Below are positions 17,370-25,646 of a stretch of 64,000 nucleotides of DNA, in pieces. Numbering within the stretch: position 1 is the first letter of the stretch; each line of letters opens with the position of its first letter. The position numbers and the translations under genes were made by a program. Under the pieces are notes generated by a model, which ran no database searches, was not told where the DNA came from, and saw only the letters and a program-made list of their open reading frames with translations. This DNA comes from Planctomycetaceae bacterium (GTDB lineage Bacteria > Planctomycetota > Planctomycetia > Pirellulales > Pirellulaceae): assembly GCA_024225195.1 (NCBI GenBank), contig JAAEMV010000078.1:1-64000 (forward strand), read 5' to 3'.

Positions 17370-18614
17370 ATGCGGATTTTTTTTTCAGTAGGCGAGCCAA
17401 GCGGCGACTTGCACGGGGCGAATTTGATTCGTCGTTTGAAGGCTCGCGATTCAGCGATTGAGTGCGTTGGATTTGGTGGCCCCAAAATGCAAGCTGCCGG
17501 TTGCGATTTGCATTTTGATCTAACCTCGCTGGCAGTTATGTTTCTGGCCTCGGTGCTCAAAAACATTAGGTTGTTTTTTCGTTTGATTGCAGACGCGGAT
17601 CGTTTTCTTGAAAATCATGAAGTGGATGCTGTTGTTTTAATCGACTACGCAGGGTTCAACTGGTGGATTGCCAGGAAAGCAAAGAAGCACGGAGTTCCTG
17701 TTTTCTTTTACGGAGTTCCTCAGGTTTGGGCATGGGCCCCGTGGCGGATTCGAAAAATTCAAAAGCTGGTAGATCATGTTCTCTGTAAGCTTCCTTTTGA
17801 GGCTCCATGGTTCAAACAGCGGAATTGTCATGCGACCTATGTCGGGCATCCTTACTTTGATCAATTGGAAAATCAAGAATACGACACTGCCTTTATTGAG
17901 AGCCTGACGGGAAGCAATAAAAGGCTGATCACATTGTTGCCTGGTAGTCGGAACCAGGAAGTTGAAAGTGTTTTGCCGATTCTTCTGGATACAGCGAAAA
18001 GTGTTTTGGTGGAGGACGATACGTGCCGTTTCGCCATCGCGTTTTACAATGACGCTCAAAGGCAGATGTCGTCGAAGCTAATTGCTGATTCCAACCTTCC
18101 GGTGGAGGTATATGTGGGGAAGACCCCCGAGTTAATGCAGGCGGCTTATGCCTGTGTTGCTTGTAGTGGATCCGTTTCTTTAGAACTGCTGTACCATCGC
18201 AAACCCACTGTGATCGTATTTAAAGTCCGCCGTTGGGTGATGGTTGCTCAGGCTTTTTTGTTGAGGATTAAGTTTATTACGCTGGTCAATTTGATCGCGG
18301 CGAAGGAGATTCGCCGACCAAGCTTCCGACTGTACGATCCTGATGATCCGAATGCCGAATCATGTGTGATGCCTGAATATTTGACCGCCGGCGACCCATC
18401 GCAAAAAGTTGCTAGACGGATGCTAGGTTGGTTGAGGGACCCCCGGGCACATTCTGAAAACGTTGCTGAATTGGATCGCTTAGCAGTTCGCTATGCTCAG
18501 CCAGGAGCAACAGCGCGCGCAGCAGATTACTTGTTACATGAGTTGTGTGAGAAGCGGGTGTCTGACGAGGATCAGCCTTTTGATAGTTTGCCAGAATCTG
18601 AACAGGCTGCCTAA
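17370..18614 (+). CDS. lpxB: Lipid-A-disaccharide synthase
   Basis: A 414-residue glycosyltransferase of family GT19. The N-terminus MRIFFSVGEPSGDLHGANL carries the LpxB signature GEPSGD. Further conserved blocks are VLIDYAGFNWWIARKAKK, YGVPQVWAWAPWRI, TYVGHPYFD, LLPGSRNQEV and ACSGSVSLELLYHRKP. It joins UDP-2,3-diacylglucosamine and lipid X into the lipid A disaccharide at the inner face of the inner membrane. Its presence supports a lipid-A-bearing outer membrane. The protein is about 30 residues longer than E. coli LpxB, mostly at the C-terminus. Other lpx genes are outside the window. Confidence 0.94.
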   Translation: MRIFFSVGEPSGDLHGANLIRRLKARDSAIECVGFGGPKMQAAGCDLHFDLTSLAVMFLASVLKNIRLFFRLIADADRFLENHEVDAVVLIDYAGFNWWIARKAKKHGVPVFFYGVPQVWAWAPWRIRKIQKLVDHVLCKLPFEAPWFKQRNCHATYVGHPYFDQLENQEYDTAFIESLTGSNKRLITLLPGSRNQEVESVLPILLDTAKSVLVEDDTCRFAIAFYNDAQRQMSSKLIADSNLPVEVYVGKTPELMQAAYACVACSGSVSLELLYHRKPTVIVFKVRRWVMVAQAFLLRIKFITLVNLIAAKEIRRPSFRLYDPDDPNAESCVMPEYLTAGDPSQKVARRMLGWLRDPRAHSENVAELDRLAVRYAQPGATARAADYLLHELCEKRVSDEDQPFDSLPESEQAA

Positions 18615-18620
18615 TATTCT

Positions 18621-18665
18621 GAGTTGCTGTGTTCTCAAGGTTTGAATCCCTTGAGGGCTGAACTC
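18621..18665 (+). other. Stem-loop after lpxB
   Basis: Two nested inverted repeats: GAGTT / AACTC outside and CTCAAGG / CCTTGAG inside, with a short loop. There is no T run after it, so it is not a standard terminator. It may be an mRNA-end structure. Confidence 0.4.
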
Positions 18666-18811
18666 ATCTCTTGAGTGACCGTTGGAGAATCTCTGAGATT
18701 GGTTAGAATGGCAGCAAATTCGATTGTCTTTTTAGCGGACACTAGGTTTGCACAATCGTCTGCTCCTTTGGGGGCGTTTTATTGTCGGCATTGAGTCAGT
18801 GGGAGGTCGCA

Positions 18812-19594
18812 GTGTTTCTGAGTGAGCCTGGGCGAACCGGTTATGATCTTAATTTTTCCTGTTTCGGTTTTCCCGTTCGGGTGCACCCTGCGTTCTTCAT
18901 CATGCCGCTGTTGCTGGGCAACGAGCTAATCTCTCCCGCGGTCAATACAGGGGTTGGGCTCCTGGTGGTCACGGGGATCTTTTTCGTCTCAATTTTGATT
19001 CACGAAATCGGGCATGCCGTTGCTTTTCGATATTTTGGTATTCCTTCTCGGATCGTTCTTTATTGGATGGGGGGATTAGCAATTCCTGAATCTTCTCGCG
19101 CATGGGGGAGTCAATCGAATAGATCGCTAAGTCCGGATCAGCAAATCATCATCTCGGTGGCGGGGCCAGTATTTGGGCTTGCGCTGGCGGTGGTTTTTTA
19201 TGGTTTGGTTTATTTGCTCGGCGGCAGCGTCGGGATTGAAAACGATCAAATTTTATCGGTATTTGTTCCTGTCTTTCCCGAAGGGTCTAAGTATGCGGGA
19301 AGGGGGATTGTGTTCATGATCTGTTTTGGCGGAATCATATTGAACGTGGTTTTAAACATTCTTAATCTCGCACCGATATACCCACTCGATGGAGGCCAGA
19401 TCGCCCGTCAGTTTATGGTGAAACAGGATGCTTATAATGGAATTCGAAACAGCATTGTGTTGTCACTCGGGACTGCCGTCTTGATTGCAGTGGTGAGTTT
19501 GGCGTATGGGGACGGGTTTCTCGCTTTCTTTTTTGCGTTCATGGCGTGGACCAATTATCAAATGCTGCAGCAGTACAATGGGCCGCGCTGGTAA
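18812..19594 (+). CDS. M50-family membrane metalloprotease (site-2-protease-like)
   Basis: A 260-residue membrane protein. The zinc motif HEIGH is at residues 64-68 inside a membrane helix, and the second metal motif is NLAPIYPLDGG near residue 195, both typical of family M50. About six hydrophobic segments; no PDZ domain is seen, as in the compact Rip/SpoIVFB-like forms. These enzymes cut membrane-spanning segments of regulators such as anti-sigma factors. I chose GTG 18812, with GGGAGG five bases upstream, over the track's TTG start at 18782. No anti-sigma gene is adjacent, so the substrate is unknown. Confidence 0.88.
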   Translation: MFLSEPGRTGYDLNFSCFGFPVRVHPAFFIMPLLLGNELISPAVNTGVGLLVVTGIFFVSILIHEIGHAVAFRYFGIPSRIVLYWMGGLAIPESSRAWGSQSNRSLSPDQQIIISVAGPVFGLALAVVFYGLVYLLGGSVGIENDQILSVFVPVFPEGSKYAGRGIVFMICFGGIILNVVLNILNLAPIYPLDGGQIARQFMVKQDAYNGIRNSIVLSLGTAVLIAVVSLAYGDGFLAFFFAFMAWTNYQMLQQYNGPRW

Positions 19595-20036
19595 TTGCCT
19601 GTTGAAGTTGGGAGCGCTTGTTTAATTCAAGGCGTTCGATTGACGCGAATCGACGGTGCCGAAACTGCATGCTCTCTACGTTGGCTACTTCCGAATCCTG
19701 GCATCGAACAGGCGTTGTAAGTGTTTCTAATGTCGCGCAGTTGCGGTGATGTTTGATTCAATCGAGGTCGAGTCGTTTTGCAAAATGTTGCGATCGGTGA
19801 CTCTTAAAGTGACTTAGGGAGAGAAAACGAAGAAAAAAAACCATTTTTTTTCAATTTTTTTTCCGCAGTGTTTTTCATCGCACCAATGGCAATTGTTTTA
19901 TCGACTGGAGTGCGTCGGTTTTGCATCAATCGATTAGGTCAAAATCTTGCAGTGCGTGTTTGCGTTAGTTTTTACTTGAATGTTTGGATCGGAATCACTG
20001 CCTTGAATATTTCAGTTCCAATTGATGTGCAAACTG

Positions 20037-20053
20037 TTTCCTGTTGCAGGAAA
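20037..20053. repeat. 17-bp dyad (7-bp arms, 3-bp spacer)
   Basis: TTTCCTG-TTG-CAGGAAA, perfect arms. It could be an operator or a tight RNA hairpin. It shares the 7-3-7 geometry, but not the sequence, of the dyad 158 bases downstream. Confidence 0.4.
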
Positions 20054-20194
20054 ACTCAAACGTTAAGAGAGAAGTTTTGTTTTTTGTTCTTTTTCAGGTG
20101 TTTTATGTCGAAAACGCTTTTTTAAAACAGCCTTAATGCAATTGCTTGTTTGGTCGACTGGGCAGTTTGTCTCATGTTGAGAAACATTATCTTG

Positions 20195-20211
20195 TTCAAA
20201 GTCACTTTGAA
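20195..20211. repeat. 17-bp dyad (7-bp arms, 3-bp spacer)
   Basis: TTCAAAG-TCA-CTTTGAA, perfect arms, in the AT-rich region ahead of the AKKKX-repeat gene. It could be an operator for a dimeric regulator; no regulator is assigned. Confidence 0.4.
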
Positions 20212-20651
20212 TAACCAAATGTTGCTTCGCGTTACTTGTGAAAACAACTTTAACAACTTGTTGCAGTTGAAAATGGAAGGCATTGATTTGAAAACGAAGT
20301 GTTCACGTTTGTTTTTTAACGTCGATTAGATTGAATGAAAAAAACAGGTTCAATGTTGAGCAAAAAAAATCCGAAAACTTCAAAAACAATATTGAAAAGT
20401 TTTTTTTGTTTTTTAAAACTTACGCATCAAAGACGCTCGGTAACTTGAGTTCAGATTTTGATGTCGACGAGAACAGATTGTTTTTTCGAAATTGAAATTT
20501 GAAATTAAGCTCTGACCATCGAAGGTTGGAAACGAGCTGACATTCGAGCCATTTCTAGAAGTGGTTTAATTTCGAATGGTGAGTTTGCTTTAAGACTGGC
20601 ATATGTTTGCTAGGGGGCGACTCGCCACGGTCTATTAACGGAGGACGTCCT

Positions 20652-20939
20652 GTGGCCAAAAAGAAAGCAGCAAAGAAAAAGCCTGCAAAGAAAAAAGTAG
20701 CTAAGAAAAAAGTAGCTAAGAAAAAAGTAGCCAAGAAAAAGGTTGCTAAGAAAAAAGTAGCCAAGAAAAAGGTTGCTAAGAAAAAAGTTGCTAAGAAAAA
20801 AGTAGCTAAGAAAAAAGTTGCTAAGAAAAAAGTAGCTAAGAAAAAAGTAGCTAAGAAAAAAGTAGCCAAGAAGAAGGTTGCTAAGAAGAAGCCTGCTAAG
20901 AAAAAAGCTGCTAAGAAAAAAGTTGCAAAGAAGAAGTAA
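20652..20939 (+). CDS. Histone H1-like AKKKX-repeat protein
   Basis: A 95-residue protein that is nothing but a five-residue repeat: Met, then 18 units of AKKKX (X is Val 14 times, Ala or Pro otherwise) and a final AKKK. About 60% of residues are lysine. It resembles the Lys/Ala/Pro tails of linker histones and of HU or Hc1-like bacterial proteins, so binding and compacting DNA (or RNA) is the likely role. The GTG start at 20652 follows GGAGG. The ORF-track start 20607 and the minus-strand ORFs over the same bases are shadows. A strong terminator follows. A long AT-rich leader precedes it. Confidence 0.82.
   Translation: MAKKKAAKKKPAKKKVAKKKVAKKKVAKKKVAKKKVAKKKVAKKKVAKKKVAKKKVAKKKVAKKKVAKKKVAKKKVAKKKPAKKKAAKKKVAKKK
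20655..20936 (+). repeat. 15-bp tandem repeat encoding AKKKX
   Basis: About 18.8 tandem copies of a 15-bp unit close to GCTAAGAAAAAAGTA. Central units are almost identical, differing at GCT/GCC, AAA/AAG and GTA/GTT, which indicates recent expansion at DNA level. The copy number may vary between strains. Confidence 0.9.
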
Positions 20940-20983
20940 CTCGATTTTCGAGTGAAGCAACTGATTAATTGAAACAACGAGAA

Positions 20984-21019
20984 AGGGCCACTTTATTTAA
21001 AAAGTGGCCCTAGTTTTTT
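20984..21019 (+). terminator. Rho-independent terminator of the AKKKX gene
   Basis: An 11-bp perfect stem AGGGCCACTTT / AAAGTGGCCCT with a six-base loop, followed by AGTTTTTT. It lies 44 bases after the stop codon and may also help to end the convergent mrp transcript. Confidence 0.9.
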
Positions 21020-21053
21020 GCGCTGTCGGTAAACCGATTTTGTGTGGCTGCAG

Positions 21054-22133
21054 TTAGCCAAGCACAGGAAGTTGTGCCTGCACGGGGGTTTCGGCGGCAT
21101 TTTTTGCCAGCGTTTTGACGAGATTGTGCGCGATCGCTACCAAGTGTGGAGCGACCTCTTCATCATCGAAATTGGCTGCCATCTCACCTGCATCGCCGCG
21201 TTCACGTAATTGAATGTTGATCGGGATATCCCCGAGGAATTCGATGTTGTCTTCCGCCGCGTATTTCTGTGCGCCGCCTTTGCCGAAGATGTCGTACTCC
21301 TTGCCATTGTCGGGGCAAATGAAACTGCTCATGTTTTCAATTAAGCCGAGGATGGGAATTTTAACTTTGCGAAACATTCCAACTGCTTTGATGGCGTCGA
21401 TCAAAGCAACTTCCTGTGGCGTGCAGACGATGACGGTTCCGGTTAACGGTAGCATCTGCGATAAGCTTAAAGCAATGTCGCCGGTTCCCGGTGGCATGTC
21501 GATGATGAGGTAATCGAGGTCGCCCCAATCTGTTCCCTGGACAAACGTCTTGATTGCCGAATGGAGCATGGGGCCTCGCCAAATGACCGCTTGGTCTGGT
21601 GGAACCATGAAGCCAATGCTCATCAAGGGGATGCCATTAAAGTCAAGCGGTTGAATTTTTTCGCCTACTTTTTGAACTTGGCCTCGAACTCCTGTGAGTT
21701 GTGGGACGCTGGGACCGTAAACGTCTGCGTCGAGGATGCCAGTTTTGCAACCGGCATTTTTTAGAGCTAAGGCAAGGCTGGTTGCTACTGTGCTCTTGCC
21801 AACACCACCCTTCCCTGCCGCGACGGCGATCACCGCTTTGGCCGTGAGTCCTACTTGGCCAACGGGTTGGGCGGGGCGAACGTGTTCGGTTATTTCAACT
21901 GAAATGTTTTCAGCTTCACTCGATAGCTTTTCATTCAGGAGTGTTTTGATTTCATTTTCGAAATCCGCCTTCAAGGGGGCGGCAAAAGTTGTCAAACCAA
22001 CCTGGACCTTAAGTTGACCATTATCTGCCGAGACCGAGTGGATTTGTTTCGCGAGTTTACGACCTGTTTCGGGGTCCTTGACTGTACCAAGCAGTTGGCG
22101 GGCTCGCGTTTCGAGGGTATTTGAATCTGTCAT
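21054..22133 (-). CDS. mrp: Mrp/NBP35-family P-loop ATPase, iron-sulfur cluster carrier-like
   Basis: A 359-residue protein. Residues about 5-85 are a MIP18/DUF59-type domain and residues about 100-340 are the Mrp ATPase, with the deviant Walker A GKGGVGKST, DADVYGPSVPQLTG and IDMPPGTGD. Family members carry or insert Fe-S clusters in the cytoplasm. In E. coli Mrp the cluster-bridging pair is a CxxC; here the region reads FICPDNGKEYDIFG, with only one cysteine, so classical bridging of a cluster is not possible by that motif. Start ATG 22133. Convergent with the AKKKX gene; upstream is the receiver-like gene on the same strand. Confidence 0.93.
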   Translation of the reverse strand: MTDSNTLETRARQLLGTVKDPETGRKLAKQIHSVSADNGQLKVQVGLTTFAAPLKADFENEIKTLLNEKLSSEAENISVEITEHVRPAQPVGQVGLTAKAVIAVAAGKGGVGKSTVATSLALALKNAGCKTGILDADVYGPSVPQLTGVRGQVQKVGEKIQPLDFNGIPLMSIGFMVPPDQAVIWRGPMLHSAIKTFVQGTDWGDLDYLIIDMPPGTGDIALSLSQMLPLTGTVIVCTPQEVALIDAIKAVGMFRKVKIPILGLIENMSSFICPDNGKEYDIFGKGGAQKYAAEDNIEFLGDIPINIQLRERGDAGEMAANFDDEEVAPHLVAIAHNLVKTLAKNAAETPVQAQLPVLG

Positions 22134-22193
22134 GTTTCGCTGTTCAGGTATTAAAGTTGTTACAAGCAGTCGATTTTACGTCTGCAATTGATT

Positions 22194-22616
22194 TTAGGGA
22201 GTGGGCCAAGGGAGATTTGCCCAGACATTTTGTTCGATAGATTTCTCAGTAAGAATCCTCGATTGATGGTGACGCTGGATCGCAGTTGCGAGAGCGGCGA
22301 ATTCAATTGCGCTTCCGTAATGACCGCAATTGCCAATTTTTCTTAATTCTCGTTCCCATGATGGGTTAGGTAGTTTGCCCACTGTAAACGTCTTAATTTG
22401 GAAAGAATTGTTGTGTAATCGGGCTAGGTTGCCGGGAAGCGAGTCGAGTGAACTGTCTGGTATCTCAATCACAACAGCAGACGCGTCGATTTTTAGCACC
22501 TCGGACCAAAGGGACTCGAAATTCAAAACCCAGGAAAGCCGGAATTGGCCGAGTTGACGGGAGATCGCAGAGCACCACTGGGGGGAGCGGGCCCAGACAA
22601 TGACGGTAGGTTTCAT
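22194..22616 (-). CDS. Receiver-like protein of unknown function
   Basis: A 140-residue protein. No family was recognised by motif, but the strand/helix alternation (TVIVWA, ASAVVIEIPD, IKTFTVGK, GNCGHYGSA) resembles a degenerate response-regulator receiver fold, without the normal acidic pair and with no clear phosphoacceptor Asp. Its ATG overlaps the stop of the upstream AAA+/Fis regulator gene (22613..22616), and GAGGAG lies just before it inside that gene, so the two are translationally coupled and probably act together. Receiver fold is inference. Confidence 0.65.
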   Translation of the reverse strand: MKPTVIVWARSPQWCSAISRQLGQFRLSWVLNFESLWSEVLKIDASAVVIEIPDSSLDSLPGNLARLHNNSFQIKTFTVGKLPNPSWERELRKIGNCGHYGSAIEFAALATAIQRHHQSRILTEKSIEQNVWANLPWPTP

Positions 22617-24073
22617 TCGAGCTCCTCAAATGCGGAGGAGTCGATTTCGTCGGTTGAGCTTGCCTGCTGATCGGCACGTTGCAGAGGGCTGGCGAAGTTC
22701 TGCAATCGGCGAAGCAGTTTGGGGCGACTTATCCCAAGCAGTGATGCCGCTTTGGCTTTATTCCCTTTGGATTCTCTCATTGCCCGAGCGATCAGTTCTT
22801 CTTCGACGCCTCTCAGGAATTCATCGAGGTTAATCTTGGTTTCCTTGGAAGTGCCAATCCGCATCGCTTTTAGCGATTGTTGAAATTCATCAGGCAGATC
22901 TTTAGATTGAATGAGAGTCGAGTCAGCATTGAGACCAGCAAGTTGTATGGTTCGATTGAGTTGGTCAATGTTTTCAGGCCAGTTGAATTCGAGAAACAGT
23001 TGCAGCGTCTCGTCGGCAAACCCTGAGAGTTGTTTTTTGCGATGGTTGTTGTCTCGTTCGAGTAGCGCTTGAGAAAGCAGTGGGATATCTTCAGTTCTCT
23101 CTGTCAGCGGAACCATGTTGATGACCATGACGCCGAGGTGGTTTGCTAAGTCGGTTGAGAAATGAGAGGAAGTAATTAGCTCATCTTGTGACAATGTTGA
23201 AGTGCCGATGGTTCTTAATGGGAATTCAGGTAGTTGCAGGAAGCCCAGTAATTCACTCTGAGCTGCGGGTGCGAGGCGGTCGATGTCGAGCAGCAGGAGC
23301 CAGATTGGTGCAGGGGAGATTTTTCCGCTACTAGGTAGCTCGTTGGTTATTTCTTTGATGCGTTGCTGGATTAGCTTTTGATCTGCAATCGCACAATGGA
23401 TCGGCAGGAGTTCGATGTTGCGCTCGGGCTTGCGAGCTGAGTGGATAACTCTCGCAAAGTGTTCCTTACCACTTCCGGGCGGTCCCGTGATCAATAAATC
23501 TGCATCGCATTGAATTGCGGCGGTTACTCGTTTGAGGCATTGTACTGAGAACGAACTGGAGCCAACCATGCTCTCAAGAGAGTGGGTATGATTGGAGATC
23601 GCGTGGATCTCGGCTAATTGGGTGTGAAGTGTTTCCGGCAGGAGATTGGCTGACTCTGGTTTAGGTTCGGGGGGGGATTCAAGAGTGAGTGGGTCGCAGA
23701 GTACGAGCAGGCCTAAAAGTCTTTCATCCGCGTCATTCAGCTGAAAGGTCCAGGCTGATTTCCAGCTTGTTTTCCCGTTAGCGTTAATGGCGGAGGCAGT
23801 AAAAGGTCGGGGGACAGTTGACGAGGGTGCGTCCGGCTCGAAGTGAGTGGGAGGCGGGCAGAGGCCATTGGTCTTGTCCAGCGGGGCGTTTGAAGGCAGG
23901 CTCGAAAATACACATTTAACACCGAGGAGCTGCTCGAGGGTGGTTTCGCACCATCGCCCGCAGGCTGGATTGGCATAGGTGATCTCAAAGTCAGTGCTGA
24001 CGAGGTAGACCGGTGAGGCGGAGCGGTCAAACGCTCGATTGAGAACGCGAGGTGAAGGTTTAGGGTTGGCCAT
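22613..24073 (-). CDS. Sigma54-activator-type AAA+ regulator with PAS and Fis domains, lacking GAFTGA
   Basis: A 486-residue regulator. A PAS-like sensor lies at about 10-130 (YLVSTDFEITYANPACGRW), an AAA+ domain at about 170-400 (Walker A GPPGSGKEHFARVIH), and a Fis-type helix-turn-helix at the end (NKAKAASLLGISRPKLLRRLQ). The order matches bacterial enhancer-binding proteins. But the GAFTGA loop that touches sigma54 is missing (the segment reads LLPIHCAIADQKLIQQ), and Walker B reads LLLLDIDRL instead of a DE pair. So sigma54 activation and possibly ATP hydrolysis are doubtful. A receiver-like gene overlaps its 3' end. Confidence 0.85.
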   Translation of the reverse strand: MANPKPSPRVLNRAFDRSASPVYLVSTDFEITYANPACGRWCETTLEQLLGVKCVFSSLPSNAPLDKTNGLCPPPTHFEPDAPSSTVPRPFTASAINANGKTSWKSAWTFQLNDADERLLGLLVLCDPLTLESPPEPKPESANLLPETLHTQLAEIHAISNHTHSLESMVGSSSFSVQCLKRVTAAIQCDADLLITGPPGSGKEHFARVIHSARKPERNIELLPIHCAIADQKLIQQRIKEITNELPSSGKISPAPIWLLLLDIDRLAPAAQSELLGFLQLPEFPLRTIGTSTLSQDELITSSHFSTDLANHLGVMVINMVPLTERTEDIPLLSQALLERDNNHRKKQLSGFADETLQLFLEFNWPENIDQLNRTIQLAGLNADSTLIQSKDLPDEFQQSLKAMRIGTSKETKINLDEFLRGVEEELIARAMRESKGNKAKAASLLGISRPKLLRRLQNFASPLQRADQQASSTDEIDSSAFEELE

Positions 24074-24361
24074 AAGAGTGGTTGTAAGTCGTGAAATTTG
24101 GAGCCCAGTCAGCCCGGTCGGGGCAGTCAGCGGTTGGCATGACCGTTTATAATTTAGCTTAAACTGTGTGTTGGATTCAAATTTCAGGTCGCCGTGCCAG
24201 CGTTTTCTCGGGAAACCGATGATTAAATTCGAATGTGTGATTCGTGCAGGCCGATTGAACTATAGAAAACGTCACTTGACCGTTATATTTAGCGGGGCCT
24301 GATCTTGTAGAATCGGTAGAGATCGGTCGCACTGTTTTGAACATTTTACCCAACCGAATGC

Positions 24362-25375
24362 ATGACCCGAGAACCTATTCTTTCAAACAGTCCAGTGCCT
24401 GAAGAGGATGACCCGAGCCTGCGCCCCTCGCGAATGGCCGATATGGTCGGGCAGCGAGATGTAATTGCGAGATTGCAGATTGCAATTGAGGCAGCCCGGC
24501 AGCGGAGTGATGTCCTTGGTCACGTTTTGTTCGATGGTCCGCCTGGGCTTGGCAAGACGACGTTCGCCCATTGCATTCCCATGGAAATGGAAGTGCCGGT
24601 TGATTTTTTGTCAGGACCGAGTTTGAAGGCTCCCAAGGATCTTGTTCCGAGTTTAACGAACCTCCAGGCAAAGCAGGTTTTGTTCATCGACGAGATTCAC
24701 CGGATTCCCAAGTCAGTGGAGGAGTATCTCTACACGGCAATGGAAGACTTTCGCATTGATCTAATCCTTGGTGAGGGGATCAACGCGCGAACTCACAATA
24801 TGAAATTGCAACCGTTTACTTTAATCGGCGCGACCACGCGGGCGGGGATGTTAACCGGCCCATTGCGCGATCGTTTTCAAATACGAGAGCATTTGGAATT
24901 TTATAACGACGAGGATTTAACAGAAATTGTTCGTCGTAATGCGAGCAAGTTAAACGTCGTCATTTCGGATGATGCGGCGAGCGAGGTAGCGTTGCGAAGT
25001 CGAAGCACGCCGCGGGTTGCCAATAACCGCTTGCGATGGGTTCGAGATTTTGCTCAGAGTCGAGCTGCTGGAGAGATTACGGTTGATGTGGCGCGGGCGG
25101 CATTGCAGATGGCCGAGATTGATACGCTTGGTTTGGATCGTCAGGATCGGAGATATCTCGATACCTTGATTCGTGTTTGCATGGGGGGGCCGACAGGCAT
25201 CGGAACGATCGCTGCGACAATGAATACCGTTTCGGATACGCTGGCCGATGAGGTCGAGCCATTTTTATTACGTAGTGAATTGATTTTAAGAACCCCGCGT
25301 GGCAGAGTGGCGACGGCGAAGGCATTCGCGCATATGAAACATGAGATGCCCCCTGAGAACGAGTTTTTTAGTTGA
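24362..25375 (+). CDS. ruvB: Holliday junction branch migration DNA helicase RuvB
   Basis: A 337-residue AAA+ motor of the usual RuvB length. It shows Walker A DGPPGLGKTT, Walker B LFIDEIHRI, the RuvB signature ATTRAGMLTGPLRDRFQI, and a winged-helix C-terminus with GGPTGIGTIAA and LLRSELILRTPRGRVAT. It drives branch migration of Holliday junctions with RuvA. It is alone here; ruvA and ruvC are not adjacent. The 288 bases upstream, shared with the divergent AAA+/Fis gene, hold no ORF. ATG 24362 has no strong ribosome site. Confidence 0.97.
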   Translation: MTREPILSNSPVPEEDDPSLRPSRMADMVGQRDVIARLQIAIEAARQRSDVLGHVLFDGPPGLGKTTFAHCIPMEMEVPVDFLSGPSLKAPKDLVPSLTNLQAKQVLFIDEIHRIPKSVEEYLYTAMEDFRIDLILGEGINARTHNMKLQPFTLIGATTRAGMLTGPLRDRFQIREHLEFYNDEDLTEIVRRNASKLNVVISDDAASEVALRSRSTPRVANNRLRWVRDFAQSRAAGEITVDVARAALQMAEIDTLGLDRQDRRYLDTLIRVCMGGPTGIGTIAATMNTVSDTLADEVEPFLLRSELILRTPRGRVATAKAFAHMKHEMPPENEFFS

Positions 25376-25646
25376 TTGCGATTATCGTTTGTGGGCTAAG
25401 CTCAACATTCGATGGTAAATTTCCAGCGGAAGCGTATTTTTGAGGTGCTGGCTTTTGTGTTTTCGGGCGGGATGGGCGTCCGCGTTAGCGAGCAAATTTG
25501 GCGTCTTGCCTGTTTTATTCGGAAATTTTTACCGTCAAGAAGCGAAGTTTGGGCGTGGGGGGATAATTGATCGCTCGCCGGTCGTTGACACCAAAATCGA
25601 CGGTTCTTAGATTGACGGGTCAACAAAAACTTAACGAGGTGATGCA

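Larger units (their letters stand above)
19595..20651. other. AT-rich gene-free kilobase upstream of the AKKKX gene
   Basis: About 1,050 bases without a convincing ORF on either strand. It is visibly AT-rich, with runs such as A8, T8 and repeated A/T tracts between 19830-19870 and 20335-20430 that could give intrinsic curvature. Two 17-bp dyads (20037-20053 and 20195-20211) lie inside. No consensus DnaA box TTATCCACA was seen. It may be a long regulatory region or leader of the AKKKX gene, hold a non-coding RNA, or be decayed sequence. Confidence 0.5.

Noticed and set aside
19868-20125. ORF of 85 residues in the AT-rich gap
   Set aside because: No ribosome site, no recognisable domain, odd composition; looks like a chance frame.
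19595-20651. Replication origin in the AT-rich region
   Set aside because: No DnaA-box consensus and no dnaA, dnaN or gyrase genes nearby.
20655-20936. Tandem repeats as a CRISPR array
   Set aside because: The 15-bp units are contiguous, without spacers, in frame and coding.
20555-20977. Minus-strand ORFs over the AKKKX gene with FFLAT-type repeats
   Set aside because: They are the antisense reading of the 15-bp tandem repeat and have no ribosome site.
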